Shown: positions 32,833-42,210 of the stretch, one piece after another
Position numbering within the stretch: position 1 is the stretch's first letter
Layout: each line of letters opens with the position of its first letter
NCBI RefSeq assembly: GCF_013155295.1
Contig: NZ_JABJXT010000006.1
Coordinates: 1 to 64,000, forward strand
DNA from: Pseudogemmobacter hezensis
Lineage (GTDB): Bacteria; Pseudomonadota; Alphaproteobacteria; Rhodobacterales; Rhodobacteraceae
DNA: 64,000 bases
Direction of reading: 5' to 3'
The notes under the pieces: generated by a model
What the model was told of the DNA's origin: nothing
Seen by the model: the letters and a program-made list of their open reading frames with translations, nothing else
Databases searched by the model: none
Made by a program: the position numbers and the translations under genes

Positions 32833-33639
32833 TCAGGCCGCGTTCAGCGGCGCGATGGCCTGCAGCCCGGCCATCAGCGCGGCCTGCATGGGCAAATGAT
32901 GCGGGGTGATCCCCTGTTCTTTCAGCGCAGCCGAGGCCCCGTCATCCTGATCGGTGATCAAAAGCACCTGCTGGCCCAGCCACCAGGGCCTGGCCGCTGC
33001 CAGTTCGGCCCCCAAAAGCCAGCCCGCGACAGAGGCGCGGATCTGGCCCTCATCCGCCCCGCGCAACCGCCGCAGCGCGGGCAGGGCGGCCAGATGGGCC
33101 GACAGCCGCTCGGGCCGGGATAAGGTCTCGGCCAGGGCCTGCAAAAACGCCGCATCCGCGACAACCACGCCCGGGGGCAGCTGGGGGGCAAGCTGGCGGC
33201 GCAGATCCGGCGCTATGCTGCCCAGAATACTGACCACTTCGCCCGCGCTGATCTGCGCCCAAAGCGCACGGGCCTGCCCCCGGATCAGCATCGCGCCATC
33301 AAATTTCGGCGCAATCGACAGGGCACCAACTAGCAGCACCTCTTCGCCTGCGCTCAGCATCAGGGGTGATTCCTGCGAAAACCGTGGCAGGACGCGCCAG
33401 GCTGCGCCGTCATCCACCGCAACCGCGCCGCGCAAAGCCGCAACCGGGTCGCAGGGCAGGGCAACCAGCGGGGCCTCGTCATGGCCCAGAACCAGGCCGA
33501 TCCGCGGCCCATCTGTCAAAAGCGATGCCGCCTGCGCCGGGCTGAGCCCCGCCACAACCTCTGTCTCGCCCGAGGCCGCAATGATCTGACAGAGCCATCC
33601 CGCCCCGTCGGGATGCGCAATCACCCAGCCTGTTGCCAT
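32833..33639 (-). CDS. Degenerate 2-dehydro-3-deoxygalactonokinase-like protein
   Basis: A 268-aa protein with DgoK-family layout in its second half (LSAGEEVLLVGALSIAP, LIRGQARALWAQISAGEVVSILGSI, SVAGWLLGAELAAARPWW). In active DgoK the first of these reads like RGEETQLIGA and the N-terminus carries a DWGSTNLRAW phosphate-binding motif. Here the N-terminus is MATGWVIAHPDGAGW and the Arg/Glu residues are changed. It may be a kinase fold that has lost catalysis. It lies on its own, convergent with the alpha-glucosidase gene (20 nt apart). Confidence 0.6.
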   Translation of the reverse strand: MATGWVIAHPDGAGWLCQIIAASGETEVVAGLSPAQAASLLTDGPRIGLVLGHDEAPLVALPCDPVAALRGAVAVDDGAAWRVLPRFSQESPLMLSAGEEVLLVGALSIAPKFDGAMLIRGQARALWAQISAGEVVSILGSIAPDLRRQLAPQLPPGVVVADAAFLQALAETLSRPERLSAHLAALPALRRLRGADEGQIRASVAGWLLGAELAAARPWWLGQQVLLITDQDDGASAALKEQGITPHHLPMQAALMAGLQAIAPLNAA

Positions 33640-33748
33640 CTCAAAGCCCCCTGTCCATCAACCGCCGCGCCAGTGTTCATGCCCGGGGCAAGTGATCTGC
33701 GCAAACCCCAATCGCATAGTGCCGCGCCTGAAATCCGCCCCGCCAATG

Positions 33749-33781
33749 AAAAAGCGCGGCCCCCGGCGGACCGCGCTTTCC
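33749..33781 (-). terminator. Terminator of bfr
   Basis: AAAGCGCGG (33751-33759) and CCGCGCTTT (33771-33779) form a 9-bp stem with a T run on the minus strand, 25 nt beyond the bfr stop codon. Confidence 0.85.
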
Positions 33782-33805
33782 CTTATCTGACTGCAAAATC
33801 AGCGC

Positions 33806-34291
33806 TTATTCGGCTTCATTCGCGGGCGAGGCATTGAGCAGGCCATAATTCTTGTCGCCCAGCTCTTTATACAGCCCCAGCTGCGTTTCGAGGAAGTCGA
33901 TATGGCCTTCCTCGTCCTGGATCAGCTCGTCAAAGAGGGCCCGGCTGACGTAATCGCCTGCCTCGTCGCAATAGCGGCGTGCCTCGATATAGAGGTCACG
34001 CGCGCCATGCTCGGCGGCCAGATCGGCCTCAAGGATTTCTTTCACATTCTGGCCGATGCGCAGGCTGTCCAGCTTTTGCAGGTTCGGATGGCCTTCGAGG
34101 AAGATGATGCGGGTGATGAACTTATCCGCATGCTGCATTTCCTCGATCGACTCGGCGCGGGCCTTGGCGGCCAGTTTGCCATAGCCCCAGTCGTCGAGCA
34201 GACGATAGTGCAGCCAATACTGGCTGACGGCGGTCAGCTCAGAGCGCAGACCAGCATTGAGATATTCGATAACCTTCTTGTCGCCCTTCAT
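33806..34291 (-). CDS. bfr: Bacterioferritin
   Basis: A 161-aa iron-storage protein forming 24-mer shells with ferroxidase activity. The ferroxidase-site region [21 protein letters not shown] includes the Met used for heme binding, and [17 protein letters not shown] supplies the second half of the diiron site. ATG 34291 was chosen because [12 protein letters not shown] is the standard family start. A perfect Irr-type box lies about 100 nt upstream. Confidence 0.95.
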   Translation of the reverse strand: MKGDKKVIEYLNAGLRSELTAVSQYWLHYRLLDDWGYGKLAAKARAESIEEMQHADKFITRIIFLEGHPNLQKLDSLRIGQNVKEILEADLAAEHGARDLYIEARRYCDEAGDYVSRALFDELIQDEEGHIDFLETQLGLYKELGDKNYGLLNASPANEAE

Positions 34292-34393
34292 GGCAGACCC
34301 CATTCGTTGCGCGGGGCCCATGGCCCGCCTTGCTGCGTATGGAACAAAGGTAAATCCCCCCATGGGCGCTTGTCCATGGGGGGAATGAAGTTT

Positions 34394-34410
34394 TTTAGAA
34401 TAATTCTAAA
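34394..34410. promoter_or_regulatory. Irr box (iron control element) upstream of bfr
   Basis: TTTAGAATAATTCTAAA has perfect 7-bp arms around TAA, matching the ICE/Irr-box consensus TTAGAA-N3-TTCTAA known from alphaproteobacteria. It sits 103-119 nt before the bfr start. Confidence 0.85.
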
Positions 34411-34485
34411 TCCGACCAAAACACCCGGATATATCAGCAAAACCGGGGGGCTTTTCGGGCGGGGCGCGGGGGCGGGGCGGGGGCC

Positions 34486-34743
34486 TTAGCCCAGCCGCCG
34501 TGCCCGCATCCGTTTCAGCATCGGGATCGCGGGCTTCGCCGGATCATCGGCCACGCCAAAACTGTCGCAGCTGCGCATCGTGTCAAGGAACACCGGCATG
34601 CATCCGCCGCAATCGGCCTTCTTGCCAAGCGCGTGATAGACCTTGCCCGGCGTGATGATCGTCGAGGGATCCGCCGCCCGCATCCAGTCAACGGCGGCGC
34701 GGATTTCGTGATCCGAGATGCTCATACAGTGACAGACGATCAT
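34486..34743 (-). CDS. bfd: Bacterioferritin-associated ferredoxin Bfd
   Basis: An 85-aa [2Fe-2S] protein that donates electrons to release iron from bacterioferritin. The cluster cysteines are CHC at residues 4-6 and CGGC at about 45-48, as in the BFD-like family. It lies between the imelysin gene (31 nt upstream) and bfr on the same strand. The C-terminal 25 residues are an extension of unclear role. Confidence 0.88.
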   Translation of the reverse strand: MIVCHCMSISDHEIRAAVDWMRAADPSTIITPGKVYHALGKKADCGGCMPVFLDTMRSCDSFGVADDPAKPAIPMLKRMRARRLG

Positions 34744-34773
34744 GGCGGCGGCTCTTTCTCAGGCGGGCTGCAC

Positions 34774-36039
34774 TTACTGGAAAACGGCGTTCGGGTTGTC
34801 GAGGCTGTCAGATCCCTCGAAGTCGATCTTCGAGAGGCCCAGCACGCCGACCGCCCGCTCGACCGAGGCGGTCTGGGTCACCAGCGCATCAACCGCGCCC
34901 ATGATCAGCCGCTCGCCCTTTTCACTGCCCGGCTCCAGCATCTGGTCATAGGCAAAGCCCTCTTCGGCGGCGGTCTTGATCGCATTCAGCGCCGCAACCG
35001 AGCTGTCGAGTTCCGCCTTCAGCTGGGTGTCAACTGCGGCGTCTTTGGCCGCCACCAGATCCGAGACCGAGGGGCCGCTCAGCACGGTGCCATCGATGCG
35101 GGTATATTGGCCCAGATAGACGTTCCGAATGCCAACCCCATCATAATAATGGCTGTTGTGGGTGTTGTCAGAGAAGCAGTCGTGCTCTTCTTCCGGGTCT
35201 GAAAGCATCAGGCCCAGCTTCATCCGCTCGCCCGCCAGCTCGCCATAGGACAGGGATCCCATGCCGGTCAGGATCGCCATAAGGCCTGCCTGCGGGTCAG
35301 TTGTCACCGCCTTGCGGGCCTCGCCTTCGGCGCCCCATTCGCCGGTCATTTCCTCAAGATCGGCGATCAGCAGATCCGAGGCCGCCAGCAGATAGGCCGC
35401 GCGGCGGTCACAATTGCCGCCCGTGCAGGCATCGCCCGTGGCGTAATCGGTCCAGGGGCGGTTGCCGGCGCCGGGGCCGGTGCCATTCAGGTCCTGGCCC
35501 CAGAGCAGAAACTCAATCGCATGATAGCCCGAGGCGACATTGGCCTCGATCCCGTCGGCCTCTTGCAGCACATCGGCGATCAGCGCGGGCGTGATCTGGC
35601 TGGCGTCGATCTCTTTGCCCGAGAGGGTGAATTTCGGATTGGCGATCACATTCAGCGTCGCCAGCGGGTTCTCTTCGCTTTCGCCATAGCTGGCCGCATC
35701 GACGTAATCGATCAGACCCTCATCCAGCGGCCAGGCGTTCACCCGGCCTTCCCAGTCGTCAACGATGGCATTGCCGAAACGGAAGGCCTCGGTCTGCTGA
35801 TAGGGCACACGCGAGGCCAGCCAGGCCGAGCGCGCCGCATCCAGCGTCTCTTGCGAGGGCTGCGCCACCAGGTTGCCCAGCGACTCACGCAGCACGCGGG
35901 CGGTGGCGAGGCTGTCACTATAGCCCGCCTCGGCCAGATCTGCGTAATGGGCGACGACCCCGGCAGGCTCTGCGGCAAAGGCCGGGCCTGTCAATGCGGT
36001 GGTCATCAGGGCTGCAGCTGCAAAGCGCAAGTTTCTCAA
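34774..36039 (-). CDS. Imelysin-family iron-regulated periplasmic protein
   Basis: A protein of about 421 aa with a signal peptide (LRFAAAALMTTALTGPAFA). The family motif is seen in GYHAIEFLLWGQDLNGTGPGAGNRPWTDY (HxxE near residue 165). Imelysin/IrpA proteins are linked to iron uptake or sensing, which fits the neighbouring bfd and bfr. A TTG at 36039 with GGAG 8 nt upstream gives a clean signal peptide and is preferred; ATG 36099 in frame is an alternative. Confidence 0.87.
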   Translation of the reverse strand: MRNLRFAAAALMTTALTGPAFAAEPAGVVAHYADLAEAGYSDSLATARVLRESLGNLVAQPSQETLDAARSAWLASRVPYQQTEAFRFGNAIVDDWEGRVNAWPLDEGLIDYVDAASYGESEENPLATLNVIANPKFTLSGKEIDASQITPALIADVLQEADGIEANVASGYHAIEFLLWGQDLNGTGPGAGNRPWTDYATGDACTGGNCDRRAAYLLAASDLLIADLEEMTGEWGAEGEARKAVTTDPQAGLMAILTGMGSLSYGELAGERMKLGLMLSDPEEEHDCFSDNTHNSHYYDGVGIRNVYLGQYTRIDGTVLSGPSVSDLVAAKDAAVDTQLKAELDSSVAALNAIKTAAEEGFAYDQMLEPGSEKGERLIMGAVDALVTQTASVERAVGVLGLSKIDFEGSDSLDNPNAVFQ

Positions 36040-36680
36040 GGGTTTACTCCGAACCGGAAGAGCTTTGGATAATGGGGCCGGACCATGCGCCTGATGCATC
36101 CACAAGCCCTGCCTGCAGGCACCCGCAATGGGGTGGGGCAGAGCGGGACAGGAAATCGCTGCACATTGCGGTCACGTAGCCTCTCATGGGCACTCACTGG
36201 GCAGCGGAAGCGCAAAGAAACCGCTGTCTGGCTTGCAGAATGGATGACAAATTTAATCGGGAAAGTAAAGCTGAGAGTTTTGCCAGGGTAACGCCAGGGC
36301 GGTCACGATTGCCTCAGTTGCAAAGGGGGCGCTGTGCTGATGCGGCGCATTATCGCCCTGTCTGGGGCTTTGCTGAAATGCCAGGCAGTTGCGACAGGGA
36401 GAGGGGGGGGCATGCGCGCCTTCTTGCGCAGCGCATGGACAACCCACCGGCCTGGCGGTAGATTATCGTCGCATCTTGCGGTGCGGGCTGCGGCCCGAGC
36501 AGAGGTAGCCCGCATGGCAAAAGCAGCCTGACTGGCAAAAGACGAGAGGCAGAATTGGAATCGGCCCAAAATCGGGATCTGAGTGTTACAGGGCAGTATC
36601 AATAGATGTGTAATTGATACGTTTATAATGAGATCTGACCATATTGGCAGCCCAGATCCCCGCAGTTTCCGGAGAGAGTT
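36040..36680. other. Gene-free interval before the GSCFA islet
   Basis: No convincing gene is seen. Composition changes from GC-rich to clearly AT-richer toward 36560-36680, where the inverted repeat at 36596-36620 and TTTATAATG (promoter-like) lie. Short open frames on both strands in 36180-36530 lack any recognisable motif. Confidence 0.45.
36596..36620. promoter_or_regulatory. Inverted repeat GTATCAAT-N9-ATTGATAC
   Basis: A perfect 8-bp inverted repeat with 9-nt spacer, directly followed by TTTATAATG, about 60 nt before the GSCFA gene. It looks like an operator of a dimeric regulator at an AT-rich promoter. Confidence 0.5.
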
Positions 36681-37742
36681 ATGAGCAATCCCTATTCGTC
36701 ATTGCCAGCTAAGAAATTCTGGCGCAGCGCGGTCGCTGACCGTCATATGTTTGATGTCAGCGAGCTGTGGGATCCAAAATTCCAGATCCGCCCCGAGGAT
36801 AAGGTTGCGACTTATGGATCCTGCTTTGCCCAGCATATCGGCAGAGCGCTGAAGGCCAATGGGTATCAGTGGCATATTACTGAAAAACCCCCGGTTGGCC
36901 TGTCTGACCCGGAGAAGTTCGGCTATAATGTATTTTCTTCCAGAACGGCGAATATTTATACGACATCGCTTTTGCTGCAATGGGTGAAATGGGCGATTGA
37001 GGCAGAAAGCCCGCCCGCTGAGGTGTGGAACGACAAGGGCAGATCTGTCGACCCGTTCCGTCCCAAAATAGAGCCTGCCGGGTTCGTCTCAGATGAAGAG
37101 ATGAGGCTTTCACGCAAACAGGTCATAAAGTCATTCCGGGACTCTATTACCGGCTCTGATGTGTTTGTCTTTACGCTTGGTCTGACTGAAAGCTGGGTCA
37201 ACAGCGGGTTGGGATATGAATATCCGATGTGCCCTGGAACTGCAGGCGGCACATTCGATGCCAAAAATCACCAGTTCGTAAATCATGACTATGAAATGGC
37301 ACTGTCCAACCTGAGCCAGGCCATAGATCTGATGCGCTCGGTGAATGGAAACCTGAAGTTTCTTGTTACAGTGTCGCCGGTGCCACTGACTGCGACCTAT
37401 ACGGATAACAATGTTATCGTGGCCACTATGGAATCCAAATCGATCCTGCGTGCGGTGGCCGCTAAAATCAGCAAGATGCATGATTTTGTTGATTATTTTC
37501 CATCATATGAAATTATCAACAGCCCGGTTTTCAAAGGGGTGTTCTTTGACCCCAATCAGCGCAATGTGAACCATGCGGGCGTTGATTTTGTGATGAAAAA
37601 TTTCTTCGCATGTCTCAATGGAAAGTTCGGGGGATCCGGCGCAGCGGAGATCAAATCTGCGGCGCAGGCCCAGGCAGACAGCAAGGCTCTTGTCTGTGAG
37701 GAAGAGCTGTTGAATGCATTTGGAAAAGAGAAAAACAAATGA
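36681..37742 (+). CDS. GSCFA domain protein
   Basis: A 353-aa protein with the eponymous motif G46-S-C-F-A50 (VATYGSCFAQHIG). The GSCFA family is distantly related to SGNH/PC-esterase enzymes and is often found near surface-polysaccharide genes. It also has FTLGLTESWV and HAGVDFV motifs. Codon use (AAA, TTT, GAT, ATT) is clearly AT-richer than in the flanking genes. It overlaps the next gene by ATGA (4 nt). Confidence 0.85.
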   Translation: MSNPYSSLPAKKFWRSAVADRHMFDVSELWDPKFQIRPEDKVATYGSCFAQHIGRALKANGYQWHITEKPPVGLSDPEKFGYNVFSSRTANIYTTSLLLQWVKWAIEAESPPAEVWNDKGRSVDPFRPKIEPAGFVSDEEMRLSRKQVIKSFRDSITGSDVFVFTLGLTESWVNSGLGYEYPMCPGTAGGTFDAKNHQFVNHDYEMALSNLSQAIDLMRSVNGNLKFLVTVSPVPLTATYTDNNVIVATMESKSILRAVAAKISKMHDFVDYFPSYEIINSPVFKGVFFDPNQRNVNHAGVDFVMKNFFACLNGKFGGSGAAEIKSAAQAQADSKALVCEEELLNAFGKEKNK

Positions 37743-38452
37743 GAGTTTGTATCATCAGCAATAGCCATGCGGCAGCGCTGAAACAGGGCATTGACGAGTT
37801 GGAATCGCGTCAGATCATTGATGGGCTTGATCTGCACTTCTTTGCTTCACCCGCAAATACGCTTGAAGATACAGCGCTTTTGGATGGGAAAATCGTTCCC
37901 ACCACCGATACCGTCAAAAAATCGTTCGAGATTTCATCCGGCGGTCTCCATGAGATTGTTATTTCCGACTATGATGCCTTTGTCGTGCATGGGGTATTTG
38001 TCTATGAGGGGGCTTTTCGGGCTCTGATGGATGCTGAAAAAGGGGCGACTTTTTATTCGCAGGCCGTCCTGAATGAGCTTGATCCTTTTAACAAAACGAT
38101 TTCATCCAGGATATACAGGCAGATCAGAACCGTCAGCGATGCGGATATTATTGTTTCTGCCAGGCCATATCTGGCGATTAAGCCGACTGATACGCCCAGG
38201 GATGTTGTGGCAAGGGATCGGTTCAGAGCGTATATAAACGAGAGATTTCGGGCAATGCATAAGCTGCATGCCTTTTTCCAGCCGGAAGAAACCGTAACAG
38301 GCGGTGTATTCACAAAGTCTGAATTCAATCAGGGCGCGAAACGGGGCGATGATCGATATCCCGATTTTCAATCCGGCGACGGCATTCACATGAATGGCGC
38401 ATATGGCATACATTATATTGCCGCGTTGAGCCAATTGCTGCGGTCATTGTGA
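37739..38452 (+). CDS. SGNH-like hydrolase, partner of the GSCFA protein
   Basis: A 237-aa protein with an N-terminal strand and Ser-containing turn (CIISNSHAAALKQG) and a C-terminal SGDGIHMNGAYG that fits the Asp-x-x-His of SGNH/GDSL esterases. The family match is weak in the middle. It is translationally coupled to the GSCFA gene, and the AT-rich codon use is the same, so both probably arrived together. Activity is unproven. Confidence 0.6.
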   Translation: MRVCIISNSHAAALKQGIDELESRQIIDGLDLHFFASPANTLEDTALLDGKIVPTTDTVKKSFEISSGGLHEIVISDYDAFVVHGVFVYEGAFRALMDAEKGATFYSQAVLNELDPFNKTISSRIYRQIRTVSDADIIVSARPYLAIKPTDTPRDVVARDRFRAYINERFRAMHKLHAFFQPEETVTGGVFTKSEFNQGAKRGDDRYPDFQSGDGIHMNGAYGIHYIAALSQLLRSL

Positions 38453-38624
38453 CCGTGAATTTTTGGGGGGCCGGAGCGGCCCTCTGATGGCGGTGGCGGG
38501 ATGGGGCCCGCCTCGGGGTGCTGCGCCGGATCACCCGGAAACAACTCTGGGTGGTCTCCGGGTGCGGTCTGCATCATCGACTGGTGCAGGCGGGCATGGC
38601 GTCTGGTGAGGCAGGTTGCGTCCA

Positions 38625-38670
38625 GTTTGCAGCTGCAAACCCGGCCTGCATATTTCGCAAAATTTGCAGG
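38625..38670. promoter_or_regulatory. TTTGC/GCAAA motif cluster upstream of pyc
   Basis: A 16-bp palindrome GTTTGCAGCTGCAAAC (38625-38640) is followed by TTTCGCAAAATTTGCAGG (38653-38670), itself part of a CCTGCA...TGCAGG repeat. The words resemble sites of ScfR-family regulators (paired TTTGCAAA). It lies 80-125 nt before the pyc start. Confidence 0.45.
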
Positions 38671-38750
38671 TTTTTCCCGCTCTGGCCTTGCGCTGCACTG
38701 CAGCAGAAATACAGTGCCCCGCAAAGCAACAGATTCCGGGGAGGTCTGCC

Positions 38751-41700
38751 ATGCCCGAGTTCCACAAGATCCTGATAGCCAACCGCGGTGAGATCGCCAT
38801 TCGCGCGATGCGTGCCGCCAATGAGATGGGCAAAAAGACCGTCGCGGTTTATGCCGAAGAGGACAAGCTCTCGCTGCACCGTTTCAAGGCAGATGAGGCC
38901 TATCTGATCGGCCAGGGCCTCAGCCCGGTGGGGGCCTATCTGTCGATCCCGGAAATCATCCGGGTGGCGCGGCTGTCGGGCGCGGATGCGATCCATCCGG
39001 GCTATGGGCTTTTGTCGGAAAACCCCGATTTTGTTGATGCCTGCGACGCGGCAGGGATCACCTTCATCGGCCCGCGGGCCGAAACCATGCGGGCGCTTGG
39101 CGACAAGGCCTCGGCGCGGAAGGTGGCGATTGAGGCGGGCGTTCCGGTGATCCCGGCGACCGAAGTGCTGGGCGATGACATGGCCGTCATTCGCAAACAG
39201 GCGAAAGAGGTCGGCTATCCTTTGATGCTGAAAGCCTCCTGGGGCGGCGGCGGTCGCGGCATGCGCCCGATCAACAGCGAGGAAGAGCTTGAGGCCAAAG
39301 TGCTGGAGGGCCGCCGCGAGGCAGAGGCCGCTTTCGGCAATGGCGAGGGCTATCTTGAGAAGATGATTCTCCGCGCCCGCCACGTCGAGGTGCAAATCCT
39401 CGGCGACAAACAGGGCAATGTCTGGCACCTGTGGGAGCGGGACTGCACTGTCCAGCGCCGCAATCAGAAGGTGGTGGAACGCGCCCCGGCGCCCTACCTG
39501 ACGCAGGAACAGCGCGAAGCGGTCTGCGAAATGGCGCGGCGCATCTGTAAACACGTGAATTACGAATGCGCGGGCACCGTCGAATTCCTGATGGATATGG
39601 ACAGCCAGGAGTTCTATTTCATTGAGGTGAACCCCCGCGTCCAGGTCGAGCACACCGTCACCGAAGAAGTGACCGGCATCGATATCGTCCAGGCCCAGAT
39701 CCTGATCGAAGAGGGCAAATCGCTGCCCGAGGCGACGGGCGTGGCGTCGCAATCCGAGGTCAAACTGAACGGCCATGCGCTGCAATGCCGGGTGACCACC
39801 GAAGACCCGCTGAACAATTTCATCCCCGATTACGGGCGGCTGACGGCCTATCGCTCGGCCACCGGGAACGGCATCCGGCTTGATGGCGGCACGGCCTATG
39901 CGGGCGGGGTAATCACGCGTTACTACGACAGCCTGCTGGTCAAGGTCACCGCCCATGCCCAGACGCCGGAGAAGGCTTTGTCCAGGATGGACCGGGCGCT
40001 GCGCGAGTTCCGTATCCGGGGCCTGGCTACGAATATCGAGTTTGTTATCAACCTCTTGCAGCACCCGACCTTCCTCGACAGCTCTTACACGACGAAGTTC
40101 ATCGACACGACGCCGGACCTCTTCCACTTCAAAAAGCGCCAGGACCGGGCGACCAAGATCCTGACCTATCTCGCGGATATTTCCGTGAATGGTCACCCCG
40201 AAACCAATGGTCGCGCCAAACCCGCCGAGGCAAAGGCCCCGAAAGCGCCCGTCGCGCAGGCTGGCCAGCCCGCCTATGGCACCCGTAACCTGCTGGAGCA
40301 AAAGGGCCCGCAGGCGGTTGCCGACTGGATGAAGGCGCAGACGCAAGTGCTGCTGACCGACACCACCATGCGTGACGGCCACCAGTCGCTGCTGGCAACC
40401 CGGATGCGCTCGATCGATATGATCAAGGCCGCGCCCGCCTATGCCGCCAATCTGCCGCAGCTCTTCTCGGTCGAATGCTGGGGTGGGGCGACCTTTGACG
40501 TGGCCTACCGCTTCTTGCAGGAATGCCCCTGGCAGCGGCTGCGCGACCTGCGGGCCGCGATGCCGAACCTGATGACGCAGATGCTGCTGCGCGCCTCGAA
40601 CGGCGTTGGCTATACCAATTACCCCGACAATGTCGTGCAGGCTTTCGTCAAACAGGCGGCCGAGACCGGGGTCGATGTGTTCCGCGTGTTTGACAGCCTG
40701 AACTGGGTGGAAAACATGCGCGTCGCCATGGATGCGGTGCTGGAGGCGAACAAGCTTTGCGAGGGCACGATCTGTTATACGGGCGATATGCTCGACCCGG
40801 ATCGTTCAAAATACGATCTGAAATATTACCTCGACCGCGCCAAAGAGCTGAAAGCGGCAGGCGCCCATGTGCTGGGCCTGAAAGACATGGCGGGGCTGTT
40901 GAAACCTGCCGCTGCCCGCGTCCTGATCAAAGCGCTGAAGCAGGAAATCGGCCTGCCGGTGCACTTCCACACCCATGACACCTCTGGCGCGGCGGCGGCC
41001 ACCGTGCTGGCGGCCTGTGATGCGGGCGTCGATGCGATTGACGCGGCGATGGATGCGTTTTCCGGCGGCACCTCGCAGCCCTGCCTTGGTTCCATTGTCG
41101 AGGCGCTGCGCCATACCGACCGCGACACCGGCATCGACATCGCCGCCGTGCGCGAAATGTCGAACTATTGGGAGCATGTCCGCGCCCAATATACCGCCTT
41201 TGAATCGGGCACCGCCGCGCCTGCGTCTGAGGTCTGGCTGCATGAAATGCCCGGGGGCCAGTTCACCAACCTCAAGGCTCAGGCGCGTTCGCTTGGTCTC
41301 GAAGAACGCTGGCCCGAGGTCGCCCAGGCCTATGCCGACGCGAACCAGATGTTCGGCGATATCGTCAAGGTGACGCCCTCGTCCAAGGTCGTCGGTGATA
41401 TGGCGCTGATGATGGTGGCCCAGGGGCTGACCCGCAAACAGGTCGAGGATCCGGGCACCGATGTGGCCTTCCCCGATTCGGTCGTCGATATGCTGAAGGG
41501 CAATCTGGGGCAGCCCTATCAGGGCTGGCCGGAAGGCATCCTGAAAAAGGTGCTGAAAGGCGAAAAGCCCAATACCGAACGCCCCGGCGCCCATCTGCCG
41601 CCCGTCGATCTGGAAGAGACCCGTGCGAAGCTTTCGGCGGAACTTGGCGGCATGAAGATCGATGATGAGGATCTGAACGGCTACCTGATGTATCCGAAGG

Positions 41701-42191
41701 TCTTCCTTGATTACATGGGCCGTCACCGTCTTTACGGGCCCGTTCGCACCCTGCCGACCCGGGCCTTCTTCTACGGGATGGAGCCTGGCGAAGAGATCGC
41801 CGTCGAGATCGATCCCGGCAAGACGCTGGAGATCCGCTTCCTGACGCTGGGCGAGGTGGATGACGCGGGCGAGGTCAAAGTGTTCTTTGAGCTCAACGGT
41901 CAGCCGCGCACGATCCGGGTGGCGAATCGCTCGGTTAAGGCAAAGACGGCGGCGCGGCCCAAGGCGGCAGACGGCAATCCTGCCCATATCGGCGCACCGA
42001 TGCCCGGATCTGTCGCCAGCGTGGCGGTGACTGTCGGGCAAAAGGTCAGGGCAGGGGATCTTCTGCTGACCATCGAGGCGATGAAGATGGAGACGGGCCT
42101 CCACGCCGACCGCGAGGCGGTGGTGAAGGCGATCCATGTCAGCCCCGGCGCGCAGATCGAAGCCAAGGATCTGCTGGTCGAGCTGGAGTAA
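38751..42191 (+). CDS. pyc: Pyruvate carboxylase
   Basis: A 1146-aa biotin enzyme that carboxylates pyruvate to oxaloacetate. Order: biotin carboxylase (FHKILIANRGEIAIRAMRAA at the N-terminus, ATP-grasp GGGGRGMR, RDCTVQRRNQKVVERAPAP), carboxyltransferase (DTTMRDGHQSLLATRMR, GLKDMAGLLKPAA), PC tetramerisation region, and the biotinyl domain with EAMKMETG (lysine 1112). All parts are in one chain, as in alphaproteobacteria. ATG 38751 has GGGGAGG upstream. Confidence 0.97.
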   Translation: MPEFHKILIANRGEIAIRAMRAANEMGKKTVAVYAEEDKLSLHRFKADEAYLIGQGLSPVGAYLSIPEIIRVARLSGADAIHPGYGLLSENPDFVDACDAAGITFIGPRAETMRALGDKASARKVAIEAGVPVIPATEVLGDDMAVIRKQAKEVGYPLMLKASWGGGGRGMRPINSEEELEAKVLEGRREAEAAFGNGEGYLEKMILRARHVEVQILGDKQGNVWHLWERDCTVQRRNQKVVERAPAPYLTQEQREAVCEMARRICKHVNYECAGTVEFLMDMDSQEFYFIEVNPRVQVEHTVTEEVTGIDIVQAQILIEEGKSLPEATGVASQSEVKLNGHALQCRVTTEDPLNNFIPDYGRLTAYRSATGNGIRLDGGTAYAGGVITRYYDSLLVKVTAHAQTPEKALSRMDRALREFRIRGLATNIEFVINLLQHPTFLDSSYTTKFIDTTPDLFHFKKRQDRATKILTYLADISVNGHPETNGRAKPAEAKAPKAPVAQAGQPAYGTRNLLEQKGPQAVADWMKAQTQVLLTDTTMRDGHQSLLATRMRSIDMIKAAPAYAANLPQLFSVECWGGATFDVAYRFLQECPWQRLRDLRAAMPNLMTQMLLRASNGVGYTNYPDNVVQAFVKQAAETGVDVFRVFDSLNWVENMRVAMDAVLEANKLCEGTICYTGDMLDPDRSKYDLKYYLDRAKELKAAGAHVLGLKDMAGLLKPAAARVLIKALKQEIGLPVHFHTHDTSGAAAATVLAACDAGVDAIDAAMDAFSGGTSQPCLGSIVEALRHTDRDTGIDIAAVREMSNYWEHVRAQYTAFESGTAAPASEVWLHEMPGGQFTNLKAQARSLGLEERWPEVAQAYADANQMFGDIVKVTPSSKVVGDMALMMVAQGLTRKQVEDPGTDVAFPDSVVDMLKGNLGQPYQGWPEGILKKVLKGEKPNTERPGAHLPPVDLEETRAKLSAELGGMKIDDEDLNGYLMYPKVFLDYMGRHRLYGPVRTLPTRAFFYGMEPGEEIAVEIDPGKTLEIRFLTLGEVDDAGEVKVFFELNGQPRTIRVANRSVKAKTAARPKAADGNPAHIGAPMPGSVASVAVTVGQKVRAGDLLLTIEAMKMETGLHADREAVVKAIHVSPGAQIEAKDLLVELE

Positions 42192-42210
42192 TCCGGCTTT
42201 TGTGACGCTC

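Noticed and set aside
38574-40382. A 602-codon minus-strand open frame over pyc
   Set aside because: It overlaps the biotin carboxylase coding region and has no family motif.
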